Part shown: positions 21,716-32,131 of the stretch, piece after piece
Layout: every line of letters begins with the position of its first letter
Position numbering within the stretch: position 1 is the first letter of the stretch
Origin: Echria macrotheca
Lineage: Eukaryota > Ascomycota > Sordariomycetes > Sordariales > Schizotheciaceae
DNA length: 64,000 bases
Direction: 5' to 3'
NCBI GenBank assembly: GCA_030411725.1
Contig: MU839844.1
Location: 310,001 to 374,000, forward strand
The notes under the pieces: generated by a model
What the model was told of the DNA's origin: nothing
Database searches by the model: none
Seen by the model: the letters and a program-made list of their open reading frames with translations, nothing else
Position numbers and translations under genes: made by a program

Positions 21716-22444
21716 CTACTCCCTAGCAGCCGGCTTCGGCTCAGGAACATGCTCCAAAGTCCCATTAAGCCCCAAGAGCGACACCTGCCCGGGGATATCC
21801 GGCATCGACGGTCCATACATAAAGTTATACGGAAACCCGACATCAAACGGCGCCGCGCCCTCAATCTCCTTGATATCCTCATCACTCAGCTTCAGCGTCA
21901 GAGCCTCAATATTCCCCTTGAGATGCTCGACCGTCCGCCCGCCGACAATAGGGAAAACATAAGGTGCCTTGGCGCGGACATACGCCAGCGCAACGCTCGT
22001 GATCAAAGTCCCCTTCCTGGTCGCAACGCTCTCGAGCGCCTTGCTGACCAGCACATCCTTCTCGGTCGCCTGCGCCGCCCTGCCGCCCTTCTGAGCCCGC
22101 TGCTCGTCCGTCTTGAACTTGCCGCCGCCCAGAGACCCCCACGGGGCGATGGCCATGCCCTCGGCGCGACACATGGGGATGACCTCCCTCTCGAGATCGC
22201 GCGTGCTGGCCGACCACAGGCCCTGATACACGCAAAACTGGCGCAGGCCGTGCGCGCGCGCATACTCGTTCGCCTTGGAGACGACCCAGGCCGGCGCGTC
22301 CGAGATGCCGAGATACAAGACCTTGCCGGCGGCGACGAGGTGGTTGAGCGACTGCATCAGCTCGGGGATCGAGGCCGAGTGGTCCCACCAGTGGACGTAC
22401 AACTGTTTTGGTGCTGTCAGTCCTCATCCGATTCGATCCCAGTG

Positions 22445-22487
<43 letters not shown>

Positions 22488-23192
22488 CGGGGGGGGGCCG
22501 CCGGGGGGGGGGGGGGCGCGGNNNNNNNNNNGCCCCCCGCCCCCCCCCCCGCCCCCCCCCCCCCCCCCACCCCCCCCCCCACCCCCCCGCCACCCCCCCC
22601 CCCCCCCCCCCCCCACGGCACACACTCAGACACACACACACACAAAAAAAGGGGGGGCAAAAAAGGGGGGAAAAGACTCACAAGATCAATATAATCAGTC
22701 TGCAACTTCTTCAGACTCGCCGCCACAGAAGCATGCAAACTCTTGGACCCGTTCCCGCCGAAATTCGCAAGAATGCTCGCCTTGGCCGTCATACCCGCCG
22801 CCAGGTCGACGGCCTGGTAGTTGGTCGTGTACTTGGTCGCGATGACCATCTGGTCGCGGTTGCCGCGCCGCTTCATCCACGCGCCGATGCGCGTCTCCGA
22901 CTCCTCGAACTGGTAGTTATTCGACGTGTCGATGAAGTTGCCGCCCTGCTCGTAGAAGAAGTCGAGGATCTGGTTGGTTGTCTCCTCGCTGCATTCGCCC
23001 ACTATGTATTCTTGTTAGCGGGTTCTCTCTGACAAAAAGGGTGAACGCACTGTAGTCCTTCCAGGCCTCGCCGAAATTCATAGCCCCTAGACACAGCGGG
23101 GACACACGGACCGAGGCCGTCGGCGAGAGCAGCCGGTAGTGTCCCAGCGGGCCGGGAGGGGGCGGGGCGTACGGGAGCGGGTTGACGGGCAT
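21716..23192 (-). CDS. Aldo-keto reductase, AKR9-like (aryl-alcohol / norsolorinic acid reductase type)
   Basis: Exons 23192-23051, 23001-22682 and 22402-21716; 382 aa, normal for this family. Motifs in order: SPLCLGAMNFGEAWKDY-MGE, GGNFIDTSNNYQFEESE (catalytic Asp/Tyr region), MVIATKYTT (Lys), KKLQTDYIDL-LYVHWWDH (His), YLGISDAPAW, RAEGMAIAPWGSLGGG and IVGGRTVEHLKGNIEAL (NADPH binding). The Asp-Tyr-Lys-His tetrad of aldo-keto reductases is present. The reaction is NADPH-dependent reduction of an aldehyde or ketone. Intron 2 (22403-22681) holds homopolymer G and C tracts around ten N, so its true length is uncertain, but the flanking exons join in frame. A TATAAG (23295-23300, minus) lies about 100 bp upstream. 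It is divergent from the carboxylesterase. Confidence 0.85.
22447..22674. repeat. Poly-G / poly-C tract with 10-N assembly gap inside an intron
   Basis: On the plus strand a G-dominated run (from 22447) reaches 22521, then N at 22522-22531, then a C-dominated run to about 22615. A CA dinucleotide run and alternating A and G runs extend to 22674. Everything lies in intron 2 of the aldo-keto reductase, where other introns of this window are 41-80 nt. It may be a real G/C foldback or a sequencing and assembly failure. Reading frames through it (poly-Gly, poly-Pro) are meaningless. Confidence 0.9.
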
Positions 23193-24495
23193 GTTGGCGG
23201 TCTTCTCGGTCTTGGGATGCTACGATTGGTTGATCTGTATTGATTCGTGTCTGGAGAAGGATCGAGAGTGGGCAGATGCGACAAAGACGGCCGACTTATA
23301 CTCTGCTAGCAGCCGGCAGACTAAAACCGGGCCGTGGCATATCGCCGTTTGTCCACTAACTCCGGTGCCCTGCACCCCGGCTCGCCCGGTCGTCCGCGTG
23401 GACTGTGGAGGCACGGAGGTAATCGCCAACCATCACGAGAAACACGCGAGTGCATCACCGAATGCATGACATAACCCCCGCCGACCCCAACTGGACCACT
23501 CATAATACAACTCTAACCAGAATCAGGCCATACTCATACCAACAGGTGTTGGTGGCCGCCTGAGTAAGCTTCGAACTGCAGACCGCAACGTCGTTCTTGT
23601 TGCCGATCAACACTGTAGACCCAAAAGTGGTGATGGACTGTGACAAAACAAGGACCAATGATTTGCGCATGCCCAGACATCGGCGGCCGCGGTCCTGCTG
23701 GACTGCTTGCCGGTGCCGCACCCGTCGGAGATAACGTCAGCGCCGTTGGTCCCGGCGGGGTATGAGGAACCGAAATTTGGGACCACATCACGAATTGCTT
23801 GAGACTCCGTGACTCCGAGACTCCAAGCAAAAAGGAGAAGACAGTGGGCTTACCGGTCAATGTCTCAAAAACAAGCTTTCCCACACACCCTCGCGCCGCA
23901 ACCGACAATCCTCCCAACAGACACCATCTTCATATATCGCCCAAAAAGCAACCGGGTCACTACCCTATATGTCGCACCGATATACCTGCCAAAACGCGCA
24001 CCCCGCAGTCCAGACTTTCCATCCCAACGCTGGACCTGCCCCATTGCGCCCCCTCAAGCTTTAGCCGAAGGAGGAACCGATACTGAGGCGGCGGCGCGTG
24101 CCATCGTGACGAAGGGCTCGAATTTTTAATAGACGACAGCACAATCCGACCTTGTCTGCACAACCAAGCCCGGCCGCCGCCCAATGTCCAATGACGAAAC
24201 TGCCCGCAATTTGGCCACTGGACGGGAAGTATATAGGGTCGCCTCACATGGCAGCCTGCGCGTGATGGCGGTGACCTCTGCGACCTTCTCTTCTCGGCAG
24301 TCCTGTACACTGCCGACAGGGTGGCTGGGCTCAGAGAACAATATACGGAAACGACATGACGGAAACTAGCTCGGAAGGAATCCGGCTACCGGGCGCCGCT
24401 CCTTCGATGTATAAAACTGCAGCCTAAGGCGCGCCAGATCCGGGGTCCGGGGTTTTTGTCGTGAGGGTAGAGTTCTGACCGCAGTCGAATCAAAC
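23193..24495. promoter_or_regulatory. 1.3-kb divergent intergenic region (aldo-keto reductase / carboxylesterase)
   Basis: A long bidirectional promoter region. TATAAG on the minus strand at 23295-23300 sits about 100 bp before the reductase start. TATAAA at 24410-24415 sits about 80 bp before the esterase start. Short ORFs within it have no recognisable product. Confidence 0.5.
24410..24415 (+). promoter_or_regulatory. Candidate TATA box of carboxylesterase gene
   Basis: TATAAA lies 81 bp upstream of the ATG at 24496 in an otherwise G/C-rich stretch, a usual spacing for inducible fungal genes. It is inferred from position only. Confidence 0.4.
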
Positions 24496-26088
24496 ATGTT
24501 CCGGTTCTGGTCTGCCTGTCTGGCTCTCGTCGGCGTCGTTGCCGCCGTCGATGATCAGCTTACGGTCAAGACCCACACCGGCATCTACACCGGGCTAATC
24601 GACTCGTCGTTATTCCCCCATGTCAGACAGTTTCGCAGCATCCCGTATGCCCTGCCACCGGTTGGAGAGCGACGATGGACGCCACCCGTGGCCGTGAGCC
24701 CCTCGACCCGGCGACACTACTCGTACCGGTTCCCGCCGTCGTGTTCGCAGTACCAGTCGGCCAATCTGACGGTCTGGACGACCAACATCACCGACTTCGC
24801 CATCCGGCTCTACGGCCAGAGCTACACCGACGGGCGCGTGGCCCAGGCGTCATCGGAGGACTGTCTGTATCTCGCCATCTGGACCCCGATCAAGACCAAT
24901 GCATCCGCACCCGAAGACCGGAAGTTGCCGGTGGCCCTGTTCCTGCCCGGAGGTGACTTTGTCGGCGGTGGCGTCGATGTGCCCTACCAGCAGCCGGCAC
25001 CGTGGGTCGAGCGCACCCAGAAGCACATCGTGGTGACGGCGAACTACCGGCTCAACATCGGCGGGTTCCCGTGGGCAGCTGGGCTGGAGACGCAGAATTT
25101 CGGTCTGATGGACGCGCGCATGGCCCTCGAGTGGGTATACGCCAACATCGCGGCCTTCGGCGGCGATCCGTTCCGCATCATGCTCTGGGGCCAGTCGGCC
25201 GGCGGCGTGGCCGTCGACATGGTGGCACACGGGTGGCCCGACGAACCACTGGCGGCCAGCCTGTACATGATGTCGGGCACGGCCATGGTCAACATTTCGT
25301 TGCCCGACAACACGCACAGCAACTTCACCTTTGTCGCGAAAAACCTCGGCTGTGATTTCCCCAACGATCCGGCTGCCGAGCTGGCCTGCATGCGCCAGGT
25401 GCCGATGCCTCTCCTCCAGAACTGGGTCGGGCAGTACAAGGACAACGCGACCAAGCCGACCCTCACCTTCAAGCCGGCGCCGGATGAGCGAGTCGTCTTT
25501 TTCAACTACACGGAGCGCGACCGGCTCGGCAAGGTGCCGCGCATCCCGGCCATCGTGAGCACCACGTCCAACGAGGTCTCGACACTATCCACGTACCCAT
25601 TGAAAAACGTTACCGACGGCCCGTACCAGCCGACCATCAACGCCGGCACCGTGGGCATCTTTGTCTGTCTGGCCAGCAACACGACGGCGAACCGCGGCCG
25701 GCAGGGGTTGACGACATACCGGTACGAATACGCGGGCAACTTCAGCAGCGTCACGCCTCTAGCCTGGATGGGTGCGTATCACGCGAGCGACATCCCCATG
25801 GTCTTTGGGACCTACGCGGTGCAGACGCCGGCTCGCATGTTCAACGTCATGGACGCCGTGAGCGACTACCAGCGGAAGGTGGCCGAGACGATGCAGGACC
25901 ACGTCCTGGCGTTCATGGAGGATCCCGAGAACGGGCTGCGCAATCGCGGGTGGGCTGCGCACGACGACAACGGGGGAAGGAACATGATGCGGTTCGCGGC
26001 GGGGGGTGTGATACAGCGTAATGTGAGCGCCGGCGAGATTGACGATGCGTGTATTCTGGGGACAACGTATAATCCGAGCCCGTCGTGA
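24496..26088 (+). CDS. Secreted type-B carboxylesterase (COesterase family)
   Basis: A single exon of 530 aa. A signal peptide (MFRFWSACLALVGVVAAVD) precedes an alpha/beta-hydrolase of the carboxylesterase/cholinesterase family. Visible are FRSIPYALPPVGERRW, the second family signature SEDCLYLAIW, the oxyanion region FLPGGDFVGGG, and the nucleophile elbow WGQSAGGVA with Ser at about 234. The likely acid residue is in STTSNEVS (Glu about 360) and the catalytic His in GAYHASDIPMVFGT (about 429). The triad is therefore intact. Several N-glycosylation sequons support secretion. Length is normal for the family (500-580). Substrates are carboxylic esters, not predictable further. The gene is flanked by an aldo-keto reductase and a P450, suggesting a shared metabolic role. 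Confidence 0.92.
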   Translation: MFRFWSACLALVGVVAAVDDQLTVKTHTGIYTGLIDSSLFPHVRQFRSIPYALPPVGERRWTPPVAVSPSTRRHYSYRFPPSCSQYQSANLTVWTTNITDFAIRLYGQSYTDGRVAQASSEDCLYLAIWTPIKTNASAPEDRKLPVALFLPGGDFVGGGVDVPYQQPAPWVERTQKHIVVTANYRLNIGGFPWAAGLETQNFGLMDARMALEWVYANIAAFGGDPFRIMLWGQSAGGVAVDMVAHGWPDEPLAASLYMMSGTAMVNISLPDNTHSNFTFVAKNLGCDFPNDPAAELACMRQVPMPLLQNWVGQYKDNATKPTLTFKPAPDERVVFFNYTERDRLGKVPRIPAIVSTTSNEVSTLSTYPLKNVTDGPYQPTINAGTVGIFVCLASNTTANRGRQGLTTYRYEYAGNFSSVTPLAWMGAYHASDIPMVFGTYAVQTPARMFNVMDAVSDYQRKVAETMQDHVLAFMEDPENGLRNRGWAAHDDNGGRNMMRFAAGGVIQRNVSAGEIDDACILGTTYNPSPS

Positions 26089-26704
26089 GTAGGGTGCGTA
26101 ATAATTAGCCATAATTGACCGTTGGAGATGCAGCCTGTGCAATGGAACAACCTCTGCATTGCATGCGAGACGTCCGACCCGCAGATGGTGTGGCTCGGAC
26201 TCCAAACTCGCGCAGTCCTACGGATGGATGTGATCCTTCAGGACGCTGATCGTAGTCCTCCACTCAAGTCTTCTGGAGAGACTTCGACGGCGGCCGACCG
26301 AGGAGCGCTCCGAGCTGACCGCGTATTCCTGGGCCTTGATCAGGGCGCCTCCGGGTTGTCAGCATCCTCTGTGGCACGGGGGTAAAGTACCCTACCGATA
26401 ACACCCTCTCGACCTATCACGGGCGACGTAGCATGGAGAGGGTCGCCGTATGCGGTCCGGCACAGCGTGCTCCCTGCGTGCCTTGCCCCGCGACATAAAA
26501 CGCCGGGCCCCGCGGAGCCCCGTCCAACTGTGAACTTCCAACCTCAGACGGAACGCTAGGTCTGCGTCCTAGGAATTAATGCGGTAAGCTGCGTCGCTTC
26601 CATATATATCCGGCGCTGCGTTTCGCATCTCTCAGCCATGTGTTGATTTCGACATTGTGGAACCGCAACTCGCAGCTACCGGTTGCCGATATCATCGACT
26701 CATC
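26089..26704. promoter_or_regulatory. P450 upstream region
   Basis: A 616-bp spacer with GACATAAAACGCC near 26490 and CATATATATCC near 26602 as possible core-promoter A/T motifs. No supported gene. Confidence 0.4.
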
Positions 26705-28503
26705 ATGCCCGAATATTATTTCGCGGCTGCCGTATTGGCGGTCTTGTCGCTCGCCTACTACCTCTTTCTCCAGTTGTATCCCAAGCCGCTCGCGGGCATC
26801 CCTTATCAGCAATCTTCCGTCAAGCGTCTCCTCGGCGATGTCTTCGAGCTCAAGCGGGTGAGCGAGGAGACGCGAGAGCCGTCCCTGAGCATGTTCGCCA
26901 TTGCCCGTCGACTGCGTGTTCCCGTCTGCCAGGTCCTCATTTCCTCATTCACCAATCCACTTATTGTTATCGATGACGCCCGCGAGGCCGAGGACATACT
27001 GCTTCGCCGTAACCGCGAATTCGACCGCTCTCCCTTGACGACTGAGCTTTTCGAACTGGTAGTGCCGCATAGCACACTAGCACAGCTCACCACACCAGCG
27101 CTCAAAGCGCAGAAGAGGCTCTGGTCAGATGTCATGAGTGCCGACTTCCTACGCCGTGTCGTGGCCCCAAATATTCACCGGTCCGCCGGAGACTTGATCG
27201 ATATTTGGAAGATCAGAGCGAAGAAGGCCCATGGGGACCCCATCGACGTGTCCGGGGACTTTGGCCTCACTGCGCTGGACGCCATATGGGTCGCCATCCT
27301 TGGGTCCGACCTGGGTGTCATTCGTCGGGAAATCGAAAAGCTCGAACCGCCTCCCGGAGGACTGGCAGATGACCCAGAGCGTATGAAGAGACTGCATACG
27401 GCCACCAAGCTTCAAGAGGCGGTTGAGTGTGCCAACTGGGTCGTGGACGAGGGGCTTGCCGCTATTTGGCCGGCCTTCACTCGACTTATGATACGCTTGA
27501 CGCCGAGCTATAGGCGGTTCATGAGGCTCATCAATGATGAAGTCACCCATCTCATGATCCAATCATGCGAGCGTTTCAGACGGATCGAAGGTCTGGGAGA
27601 CAAGGACGGTGAAGAGCACGACACGTGTGCCATGGATCTTGTTTTGCGGCGCGAGATCGTCACGGCCAAGAAGAATGGTCAACCATTGCCAGACCCCACG
27701 AAGGACCCAGCGATGCTTGACGAGTTGCTGCTGTTGTTGATGGCTGTAAGTAGGACTGTGACTTGGAGCTCAACCACTGACATGGACAGGGCCACGACTC
27801 GACCGCCAATACCCTCATGTGGTTCGTCAAATTCATGACCCTGTATCCAGAGTCCCAGGCCGAGCTTCGAAAGGCGGTACAGGCTGCATTTCCCTCGGGT
27901 TTCCCTGAGTCTGCCGCTGCCATACTCGACGCCGACATCCCGTATCTTGATGCAAGCGTGGAGGAAACGCTCCGGGTCTCGGGAACAGCCAGCGTGGTCG
28001 CGCGTGTTGTTCTTATGGATACCGAAATTCTCGGGCATCGAATCCCCAAAGGCGCCAACATCATTTTGAATACCCGTCTGATCCACCCGCCAGAGCCAGT
28101 CTCCGAAGATCTTCGCAGCTCGACTAGCCGAATGGCGAAAGCCAAGCGGCCCCGGGGAGGATTGGATGGCGAGAGCGGGCGCGAACTAGGACGATACGAA
28201 CCGCGACGATGGCTGACGACTAATGAACAAGGAAAAGAGGTGTACGATGCCTATGCCTTGCCATCTTTGGTGTTTGGCGGAGGACTTCGAGGTTGCTTCG
28301 GTAGGTACCTGAATTTCTGGCGAAACCGAGTCTGACAAGCGGTAGGGAAACGACTGGCAGTGCAGGAGCTGAAAATCATCATGGTGCACTTAATCCTCAG
28401 TTTTGAGTTTCTGCCGTTGCCCGAGGAGCTGTCGAGTTTCGAGGCGATCGAGAGGGTATTCCGCGCGCCCAAGATGTGCTATGTCAAGCTGAAGGCTCTG
28501 TAG
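26705..28503 (+). CDS. Cytochrome P450 monooxygenase
   Basis: Exons 26705-27745, 27790-28300 and 28346-28503 (569 aa); both introns (44 and 45 nt) fall inside conserved motifs and restore them. The start MPEYYFAAAVLAVLSLAYY is a signal anchor for the endoplasmic reticulum, so it is preferred over an upstream non-ATG codon. The I-helix motif is LLMA-GHDSTANT, the K-helix ExxR is EETLRV, followed by YEPRRW (PERF-like), and the haem loop is FGGGLRGC-FGKRLAV with the Cys ligand near residue 515. All hallmark residues are present, so it should bind haem and oxidise a hydrophobic substrate with a P450 reductase partner. The CYP family cannot be assigned by eye. Confidence 0.92.
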
Positions 28504-28964
28504 CCAGCAGGTCAATGAAGAATATTCGCGTAGAAGTTTCAGAAGTGGTGCACTGAGTGTGACGCGAGTTAGCCCGTGGTGACTGTCGACCTGCGGGAGC
28601 AACTTTGGGTGGACTTTAGGTTTGTGGGACACCAAAAGGAGACAAAACAGGTATTTTCATGGAAATCGCACGGTGTTGTGTCTGATAGTGATCGTGTGTC
28701 GGTTCGTGGCAAAAATTGTGTCTGTGTGTTGCAAGATAGCCTCTTCCATGCCTATCGCTATTTGCCGTCCATTGGCTGCCGTGACTTTAATGAGGCGGTG
28801 TCGGGCGATAGGCCCGTTTGAGGGCACAAAAGGCCCGTGCACTGCTAACCACACGAACATATTCTGCCAGCGACTCCTCACCGTGCGTTTGGCAACTGAT
28901 CTCCTATCCTCAACCGCCTGGTAACAACAGAGAGCGACCATCACAGCCGAGGGCGGAGCCCACA
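28504..28964. other. Intergenic region P450 / FAR1-ankyrin gene
   Basis: 460 bp with short ORFs only. It contains the leader and promoter of the next gene. No element recognised. Confidence 0.45.
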
Positions 28965-30544
28965 ATGAGCGACAATTACATCAATCAGAGCTTTCAGCTA
29001 GCCCACCAATACGTATGACCCCGTCGACCTCTGCGTCGCGCCGCTGACTGTGACAGCCCCAGAGTCGCACGCCTTTGCAATCGAGCCGTCGCGTCGAGTC
29101 GCCGATCCTCCCTCCCCAGATCCCCACCTCGCAGCCGTACCAGCAGCAATCCTCCCAAGCCCAGAACGACCAATTCTTTCACCGCGCCGGCGACCCACCC
29201 TCGCACATCTCGCCGTCGAGCTATCTTCCTTACGATCTCGGCAACAGTCTCGCCACGCCCGACTCTGTTGCCCATCGACAAGAGGTGCTTAGGCAGCAAG
29301 CTCAGCAGGCTCAACAAGCTCGGCAAGCTCAGCAGGCGCAGCAACTCCAGCAAGCAAAGCGCGCCCAGCAAGCACAACGCGCTCAACAAGCCCAGCAAGC
29401 TCAGACGACTAGGCAGGCTCAGCAAGCGCCACAAGTCCAGCAAACACAGCAGGCACCGCAGGCGCAACAACCCCAAGGAGCCCAACAAGCTCCGCTGGCC
29501 CAGGTCCAGCAGACATCTGCGGAACAACTGCAGGATAGACAGACACAAGATGAGACGCTACAGGCGAGCGTTGATGCCGACATCACAATGCAAGACTCGG
29601 ACGACGATTCCGAGTCGGACGGCGAGGGTGAAGAGGTAGAGGAAGCTCCCAAGACAGGACCAAAGGGTGGTAAGCTGTTGCCAAACGGCCTGTATATCGC
29701 GCCGCTGGTACAGCCCATTACACCACTGCAGTTACCCAAGATCCGGCCGACGCTATTACTCGGCCCGCACGATACGCGCGAGACGGCCATGAACCTGGTG
29801 CAGGAGTACGCCATCAGCCAGGGCTACGTGTTAGTCCAAACAGGATCGACGAAACAAAGAGTGGGCAGCAAGCCGGCGGCGCCCGACGCCGAGATTATTC
29901 GAGTCGACCTGATGTGCGACCGGGGCGGCGTCTGCCGCAACTCCGGGTACGGCAAGCGCAAGCGACCCACACACAAACTGGGATGCCCGACGCGTGTCAA
30001 GCTGGTGTGCCGCAAGCGCGAGGCGTCCAAGTGGTTCATCGAGATCAAGAACGAGTGGCACAACCACGATCTGAACCCCCACCAGATGGATAAGATCGCA
30101 GCCTACCGGCGCTGGCGCCGCATCCAGTCCGGCGGGCCGATCACCGAGACGCCCCAGATGCGCCGCGCCCGCAACAAGGTGGTCAAGGTGACGCCGCCCG
30201 TCCCGCCGCCAAAGTTCCATCAGGCCGGTGGCATGACAGTGCAGGCGCCGGCCCAGCCGACGTCGCCGCTGCACATGTCGGCCCTGAAGGGCCAGGTCCG
30301 GATCATGCAGATCCTGCTGGACAAGGGCGCCGATATCAACGGGCTCGATTCCACCGGCCGCACGCCGCTGCACTGCGCCGTCGAGGGGAACCGGATGGAC
30401 GTGGTCAAGATGCTGGTCGAGCGCGGCGCCGACGTGAACAAGCTCGACAACAAGGGACAGAGCGTGCTGACGATGGCGGTCGAGAAGGGGATGGAGGAGG
30501 CGGTGGAGCTGTTTATCGAGAAGGGGGCGGATCCGAACAAGTAG
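28965..30544 (+). CDS. FAR1/WRKY-GCM1-like zinc-binding domain protein with Q/A repeats and ankyrin repeats
   Basis: Exon 1 28965-29012 (16 codons), intron 29013-29056 (44 nt, phase 0) and exon 2 29057-30544; 511 aa. Residues about 90-175 are a Gln/Ala-rich run built from degenerate Ala-Gln-Gln triplets. An acidic patch follows (SDDDSESDGEGEEVEE). Around residues 250-360 lies a FAR1-like DNA-binding region: ETAMNLVQEYAISQGYVLV, then CDRGG..., KLGCPTRVKLVCRKR, and KWFIEIKNEWHNHDL with the Cys-Cys-His-x-His arrangement of FAR1/MULE-associated fingers. The C-terminal 95 residues form about three ankyrin repeats (SPLHMSALKGQVRIMQILLD, GRTPLHCAVEGNRMDVVKML). This suggests a nuclear regulator possibly derived from a Mutator-like transposase. 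That is inference and the target is unknown. Confidence 0.8.
29283..29530 (+). repeat. Degenerate CAG/CAA-GCN trinucleotide repeat (Q/A-rich coding)
   Basis: Within the FAR1-ankyrin gene, units of the form CAG-CAA-GCN recur over about 250 bp, encoding runs such as QAQQAQQARQAQQAQQ. Such tracts often vary in length between strains. Confidence 0.8.
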
Positions 30545-30765
30545 GCTGGCCTGCGCGGATGTGCATTGGGCATGGCGTACATTGCGTTCTATTCTACTGT
30601 ACATATTATCCCGTATTGGAGTCGTCAGCGTGGAAAAGGGGATATCGCTGACGGTTACATCATGCCTTCTACTAATACAATTCGCCTAACGCCATATACC
30701 CATAGTTAATTCCTTCACTGTCCCCATCTCCATTTCTTTCCTTGCATCCCTTTTTCGCCAGGTGA

Positions 30766-31794
30766 TTACCTCCTCCCCCGCTTAGCAAGCTGATCAATCA
30801 ACAACCCGCCCAACGCACCGCCCAGCCCATCCAGCCCGCCACTGCTCTTCCTCCTCGCCTTACTCTTTCCGTCCGACTTTTTGTCTCCTCCAGAGAACGC
30901 ATTCATAGCCGCAGCACCCAACGCCGCCGTCGCGACCCGAGCGCCCTTCTCGCCGGCCCACCCACCCGGCTGGGACCGCGCATTCAGCGCGGCCAGGCCG
31001 CCTGCCTGCAGCGCCGCCGCGGCTGCTTTCTGCCATTTTGGGCTGAGGCCTGCGAGGCGGTCTTTTGTCCCTGTCGCGTTTGTGGATTTGGAGCGCGTGA
31101 GGTTTGGTTTGGGATTGCGGCGCGCGGGCGAGGGGGAGCGGCCGCGCGGCGGGTACGGGTGGCGGCGTGGTGGGGAGGGGGAGGGTGAGCGGGAGATGTC
31201 GCGCGGTTTGTGGACGCGTCCGCCGGGGAGGATGGGGGATGGCGAGCGTCGGCGGGGAGGGGGACGGCGGTACGGCGGGGGCGATGGGGAGCGGGAGTAG
31301 CCGCGCGGCCGGCGGGGGGCCGTGGCGGAGCGGGTGCTCTTGGAGCGGCGCGGGGGCGGGGAGGGGGAGCGCGAGGAGAGGGATGGGGAGCGGTCCCGGT
31401 CGCGACGGCGCCGCGGGGGTGAGATGTCGCGGCGCGAGCGGCGTGGTGGGGAGGGCGAGCGGGCGGCGCGGTATGGCGGCGGCGGGGGTTGCTGTCTGCG
31501 CCGCGCGTAGTCGTCCGAGTCGGGCGGGGACGGGTATGCTGCCGGCCGCCGGGGGTAGCGCGCAGACTCGTAGGAATCTCCCCGGGTGGGTTTGTAGCGC
31601 CGGTCGACCGGCTCGAAGTATTCGGGAGCCTGTCTGCCACCGCCGCCGCCGCCGCCGGGCGGGGGCGGGGAGAAGAACGGCGGTGGGTCCCGCGAGTCGG
31701 CCGGGGATAAGGGGCCGTCCCGGACGTACTCGTAGCCGTCGTCCCAGTTGTTGATACGGGCGAAGGGGTCCTTCTTGCGTGTATTTCGAGGCAT
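30766..31794 (-). CDS. Arg/Ser/Pro-rich protein with C-terminal DUF3824-like region
   Basis: A single exon of 342 aa. The N-terminal 40 residues (MPRNTRKKDPFARINNWDDG) are followed by a long low-complexity part full of SPSPPRR, RSPSPP and RRRDRDRSPS units, an RS-like domain. The C-terminus (LSPKWQKAAAAALQAGGLAA, then GGWAGEKGARVATAALGAAA) is a conserved Ala/Gly helical segment of the fungal DUF3824 type, ending with a basic tail (LIDQLAKRGRR). RS repeats suggest RNA-related or nuclear functions, but the DUF3824 group is not characterised. High G/C content creates long antisense frames here, which are shadows. The ATG at 31794 is the only sensible start. Confidence 0.75.
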   Translation of the reverse strand: MPRNTRKKDPFARINNWDDGYEYVRDGPLSPADSRDPPPFFSPPPPGGGGGGGRQAPEYFEPVDRRYKPTRGDSYESARYPRRPAAYPSPPDSDDYARRRQQPPPPPYRAARSPSPPRRSRRDISPPRRRRDRDRSPSLSSRSPSPPPRRSKSTRSATAPRRPRGYSRSPSPPPYRRPPPRRRSPSPILPGGRVHKPRDISRSPSPSPPRRHPYPPRGRSPSPARRNPKPNLTRSKSTNATGTKDRLAGLSPKWQKAAAAALQAGGLAALNARSQPGGWAGEKGARVATAALGAAAMNAFSGGDKKSDGKSKARRKSSGGLDGLGGALGGLLIDQLAKRGRR

Positions 31795-32110
31795 TTTTTG
31801 ATGATGTTATCGAAGGATTAAAAAAAATGTGGTGTGTGTCGAAGGATAATGAGTAAAGCTGAAACGACAGTAACGTCGAAGGCGAGGCGAAGGTTTATGA
31901 ATAAGAAGTGCAAATAAATCTCATGCTCCGTCTCCTGCTCAGCAGGGTTTCGTTACGTCAAATGATGGGAGGCCGCACCAATGGTGGATGTTGTCGACAG
32001 TGCCCCGAAAAATGGGTCAGCAGAAGAAAAAGCTTCGAATCAACGAGATCCGGGGTGCAGATTCTTTTTGTGAGAAAGAAGAAAAAAGCCGCAAACCTGT
32101 AACCCGAGCA

Positions 32111-32131
32111 TGTGTGTGTGTGTGTGTGTGT
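32111..32131. repeat. TG dinucleotide microsatellite
   Basis: About ten TG units in the gene-free region. No coding role. Confidence 0.95.

Noticed and set aside
22275..23032. Long frames on both strands through the G/C runs (poly-Gly and poly-Pro proteins)
   Set aside because: They are translations of homopolymer tracts and N bases inside an intron of the aldo-keto reductase.
30984..31754. Several overlapping frames of 60-218 codons on both strands opposite or within the RS-rich gene
   Set aside because: High G/C content lacks stop codons in all frames. Only the minus-strand 342-aa frame has structured ends and a conserved C-terminus.
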